14,348 nt of DNA from DATIBL01 sp035457505 (GTDB lineage: Bacteria; Patescibacteriota; Minisyncoccia; Phycocordibacterales; UBA6899). Position 1 is the first letter of the stretch. The number at the start of each line of letters is the position of its first letter. The stretch spans positions 1 to 14,348 of the forward strand of contig DATIBL010000117.1 of NCBI GenBank assembly GCA_035457505.1. The letters run 5' to 3'. The notes beneath the pieces were generated by a model. The model worked only from the letters and a program-made list of their open reading frames with translations. It made no database searches and was not told where the DNA came from. The position numbers and the translations under genes were made by a program. This document shows, one piece after another, positions 12,849 to 14,348 of the stretch.

Positions 12849-12897
12849 CCCCACTGCACATCTAATATGCTATAGCATATTAGATGTGCAGTGGGGT
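12848..12897. repeat. Palindrome 2 (PAL2), 50 bp, perfect
   Basis: Perfect self-complementarity about 12872/12873. The 36-bp core (12855-12890) is identical to PAL1. The outer arms ACCCCAC/GTGGGGT differ from PAL1 yet are still fully paired. It sits 11 nt upstream of the PaaX-like start codon. Confidence 0.95.
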
Positions 12898-12940
12898 GGA
12901 GACGGAGACGAGGATGTTTACAGCAAAGACTTTGGTGAAG

Positions 12941-12991
12941 AATATTTCACCACATGATCTAGCGAAAAACGGTGGCTATCCCCGTTTTCCT
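12941..12991. repeat. R1 repeat, copy right of PAL2
   Basis: AATATTTCACCACAT (12941-12955), then GCGAAAAACGGTGGCT, then TCCCCGTTTTCCT. AAAACGG (12966-12972) pairs with CCGTTTT (12982-12988), with GG/CC inside. The copy at 14214-14263 shares all of this except a short indel and one base. A small hairpin, GGTGAA/TTCACC (12934-12951), overlaps its left end. The rest of 12898-13040 holds nothing else I can name. Confidence 0.8.
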
Positions 12992-13040
12992 ACGGCTTGA
13001 GTAAGCGGCAATTCCCTCTTGGGAGAAGTTTGGAAATATG

Positions 13041-13068
13041 TTGACAAATTGATAATACGTGCTACTAA
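13041..13068 (+). promoter_or_regulatory. Possible promoter TTGACA-16-TACTAA
   Basis: A consensus -35 TTGACA (13041-13046) faces right. The best-spaced -10 is poor (TACTAA, 13063-13068). A GATAAA at 13087-13092, 5 nt before the ATG, is another -10 candidate. Confidence 0.4.
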
Positions 13069-13097
13069 GAAGGCAGGATTTTCTTGGATAAAACGTC

Positions 13098-13619
13098 ATG
13101 CTCGAGCTTGGTTTACTCCTCCTCTGCTGCGCTATCGTTGTGGCCATTCTCATTCACGGGAAAAAATTGCTTTGGGCGTACCGAATGAACCAGCTTGCAC
13201 TTCGACTCTCATTTGGCCCGGCGCTACTTCAAGTCTTTCTCAAACAGGAGGAGGTCTGCGAGAGAGTGCGAGGACGATACCCCAAAGCAAGCTATACCGA
13301 CGAAGAGATCATTGGAGTGCTGTACGCAATGGAGACACACGGCCGCGTAGAGCGAAAAAACGAGTACCTCAATATCAGTAGCCATATCGGCACCATGGTC
13401 CGAGACCTCAGAGAAGAGATTGCCGGGGATACCCAAAACTCTGAGCCTGATGAAGTCATGAAGAACGTCATCAATGCCTTGGAAGGGCTTTCCGACGAGG
13501 TGAAGGATTTTGATCCGCTTCCGTGTCCCCTCTGGAGAAAACGTCCGCGGGGAAAGAAGCGGAGGCCGCCGACGAACACAGCCGAAGCAGGAGCACGAAC
13601 ACAACACCTCCATGCATAG
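13098..13619 (+). CDS. Hypothetical membrane-anchored protein, 173 residues
   Basis: No family recognised. An N-terminal membrane helix (LGLLLLCCAIVVAILIHG, about 4-21) is followed by a cytoplasm-like helical part. Residues 60-95 (YPKASYTDEEIIGVLYAMET and HGRVERKNEYLNIS) have the look of a winged-helix unit: two helices, then a basic hairpin. After that come an acidic helix (EPDEVMKNVINALEGL) and a very basic, proline-rich tail (WRKRPRGKKRRPP). The start ATG at 13098 puts the membrane helix at the N-terminus. No Shine-Dalgarno at the usual distance. A strong terminator follows. It lies between PAL2 and PAL3, so it may be cargo of the repeat-bounded segment. Confidence 0.65.
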   Translation: MLELGLLLLCCAIVVAILIHGKKLLWAYRMNQLALRLSFGPALLQVFLKQEEVCERVRGRYPKASYTDEEIIGVLYAMETHGRVERKNEYLNISSHIGTMVRDLREEIAGDTQNSEPDEVMKNVINALEGLSDEVKDFDPLPCPLWRKRPRGKKRRPPTNTAEAGARTQHLHA

Positions 13620-13633
13620 GAACACAACAGACA

Positions 13634-13656
13634 AGCCCGAAAAACTCGGGCTTTTT
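13634..13656 (+). terminator. Strong rho-independent terminator
   Basis: AGCCCGA (13634-13640) and TCGGGCT (13646-13652) around AAAAC, followed by TTTTT (13652-13656). Confidence 0.88.
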
Positions 13657-13664
13657 CTTACGCC

Positions 13665-13696
13665 AAAAAAACACCGCCTGGCAAAACCAAGCGGTG
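13665..13696 (-). terminator. Terminator of the SET-domain gene
   Basis: Read on the minus strand: CACCGC-T-TGG (13696-13687) pairs with CCA-G-GCGGTG (13681-13672), one mismatch, followed by seven T (13671-13665). Confidence 0.85.
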
Positions 13697-13726
13697 CAGA
13701 GTGATTGAGCGAAGGGACGCGATGTG

Positions 13727-14095
13727 CTACGAGTAGCGTTCATCCCCGAGAGCTTCAAAATCAATTGTGATCTCCTCCCATGCTCTTATGTCGCGAGCAG
13801 CGAAGAACGTATAGTTCCGGTGTTCGCACGACGGCTGATCCGAATGCCGGATATACCAGCCGATCGACATGCGGTTGAAATTGGAGGGGGCATGATACCC
13901 GCTCGAATCCTTCACGCAGTAGAGCGCGAGCTGCCCCCCTCCCGGCAAACGCTCGAGTGTGCGCGTGCGCATGAGGCGATAATCATCCCTTACAAAGAGC
14001 GGCAGATATGTTCCCGCCGGAATATCCTCGGTCGCGAAGATGCCGATCTCGGTCGCATTGACCGGGCGAAGAACAAAAATCAGCTTTGATTTCAT
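13727..14095 (-). CDS. Small SET-domain protein
   Basis: 122 residues, essentially only a SET domain. GIFATEDIPAGTYL (18-31) is the N-terminal SET strand pair. IGWYIRHSDQPSCEHRNYTF (78-97) stands for the N-HSD.PN motif of the S-adenosylmethionine site, with Arg83 where Asn is usual. ARDIRAWEEITIDFE (100-114) replaces the usual ARDI..GEEIT.DY, with Trp for Gly. SET enzymes methylate protein lysines. The two substitutions make activity uncertain. GAGGAG lies 6 nt before the ATG and a near-consensus promoter is upstream, so expression is well supported. It has its own terminator and lies between PAL2 and PAL3. Confidence 0.82.
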   Translation of the reverse strand: MKSKLIFVLRPVNATEIGIFATEDIPAGTYLPLFVRDDYRLMRTRTLERLPGGGQLALYCVKDSSGYHAPSNFNRMSIGWYIRHSDQPSCEHRNYTFFAARDIRAWEEITIDFEALGDERYS

Positions 14096-14152
14096 TTTCC
14101 ACTCCTCTGTGTCGGGACTAGGCCCGTGTATGGAACTTCATATCCTGTTAAA

Positions 14153-14181
14153 ATTATACCATGGTTTTTAAATTTATGCAA
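14153..14181 (-). promoter_or_regulatory. SET gene promoter TTGCAT-17-TATAAT
   Basis: Minus strand: TTGCAT (14176-14181) and perfect TATAAT (14153-14158), with a TGG just before it, spacer 17 bp. This is the best promoter in the window. The leader is about 50 nt, with a Shine-Dalgarno. Confidence 0.8.
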
Positions 14182-14213
14182 GTCTATGGCGACGAGGGGT
14201 GTGAGGAACGAAA

Positions 14214-14263
14214 AATATTTCACCACATATCAGGCGAAAAACGGTGGCTGTCCCCGTTTTCCT
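14214..14263. repeat. R1 repeat, copy left of PAL3
   Basis: AATATTTCACCACAT (14214-14228), then GCGAAAAACGGTGGCT and TCCCCGTTTTCCT. Same order and orientation as at 12941-12991. It ends directly in the R2 copy, with 2 bp shared. Confidence 0.8.
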
Positions 14264-14280
14264 TTTGAAATTCTTTTCAT
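14230..14280 (-). pseudogene. Truncated 5' remnant of a PaaX-like gene
   Basis: The ATG at 14278-14280, with the same TAAAAT box (14287-14292) and 6-nt spacing as the intact gene, starts MKRISK, against MKRNSK at 12836. After six codons the sequence becomes the R1 hairpin, and the frame stops after 16 codons. The promoter and start are kept and the rest of the gene is missing. Confidence 0.6.
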
Positions 14281-14348
14281 CGCTCCATTTTACCCCACTG
14301 CACATCTAATATGCTATAGCATATTAGATGTGCAGTGGGGTGGAGACG
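14262..14348. repeat. R2 right copy
   Basis: 86 of 87 bases match 12818-12904. It contains the PaaX-like 5' codons, the TAAAAT box and PAL3, and runs into the window edge. Confidence 0.9.
14292..14341. repeat. Palindrome 3 (PAL3), 50 bp, perfect
   Basis: Identical to PAL2 over all 50 bp, mirrored about 14316/14317. The 36-bp core (14299-14334) is also identical to PAL1. What lies to its right is beyond the window. Confidence 0.95.

Larger units (their letters stand above)
12818..12904. repeat. R2 left copy: PaaX 5' end, promoter and PAL2
   Basis: This 87-bp segment matches 14262-14348 at 86 positions; the one difference is at 12826/14270. It includes the first codons of the PaaX-like gene, the TAAAAT box, PAL2 and TGGAGACG. 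The right copy reaches the window edge, so the true repeat is longer or ends there. Confidence 0.9.

Noticed and set aside
12934..12951. GGTGAA/TTCACC hairpin as a third class of repeat
   Set aside because: The right R1 copy does not keep the left arm, so the hairpin is not a conserved part of the repeat.
12057..14341. CRISPR array with Cas2
   Set aside because: The repeats are perfect palindromes spaced by genes, not by short uniform spacers, and the Cas2-like fold here belongs to the PaaX-type protein with a winged helix. No Cas1 or other cas gene is present.
1..14348. tRNA, rRNA or known riboswitch
   Set aside because: No cloverleaf, rRNA-like conserved stretch or known aptamer core was found by eye in the intergenic regions.

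Overview
Organism. This is a gene-dense bacterial window that looks high in GC, with short genes on both strands. The best guess is a Candidate Phyla Radiation bacterium (Patescibacteria, Parcubacteria-like). The main pointers are a PaaX-like protein with a Cas2-fold domain and a hydrophobic N-terminal stretch, many genes whose -10 box sits about 6 nt before the start codon with no Shine-Dalgarno (leaderless pattern), and a mix of small hypothetical, NYN, stand-alone receiver and PIF1 helicase genes. The assignment is an inference. The cytochrome b cluster and the glycine-rich lipoprotein are less typical of that group.

Layout. Positions 1-3230: 5' part of sufB (minus), a small helical ORF divergent from it, a YgjP/DUF45 metallopeptidase, a PIF1-like helicase and a small cysteine-rich zinc-ribbon-like protein. 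Positions 3228-7153: an SDR oxidoreductase divergent from a membrane-anchored VanY/M15 D,D-carboxypeptidase, then small genes (two of no recognised family, a lipoprotein, an acidic helical protein and a VF530-family protein), most separated by clear hairpin terminators. Positions 7242-9197: a three-gene minus-strand membrane operon with a di-haem cytochrome b (b6 plus subunit-IV-like part in one chain), a small secreted or anchored protein and a protein of the misnamed 'LigA' membrane family. No Rieske or c-type cytochrome gene is present. Positions 9383-11951: a 61-residue ORF, an Aah1-type adenine deaminase with an unusual set of competing inverted repeats upstream, an NYN-domain nuclease-like protein and a lone CheY-like receiver.

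The most unusual part is 12013-14348. A PaaX/Cas2-fold gene lies exactly between two perfect palindromes of 48 and 50 bp. A third palindrome of 50 bp sits at the right edge. All three share an identical 36-bp core. The downstream palindrome contains the gene's stop codon. The upstream one abuts its -10 box and covers the -35 zone. Each palindrome is accompanied by a second, terminator-like repeat (R1). The third copy carries the promoter and first codons of the PaaX-like gene but then runs straight into R1, so it looks like a deletion derivative. Between palindromes 2 and 3 sit a one-TM hypothetical gene and a SET-domain gene. This resembles a repeat-associated gene system in which a Cas2-fold DNA-binding protein is tied to its own palindromes, as operator, as mobile unit, or as both. 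I know of no described system that matches it exactly.
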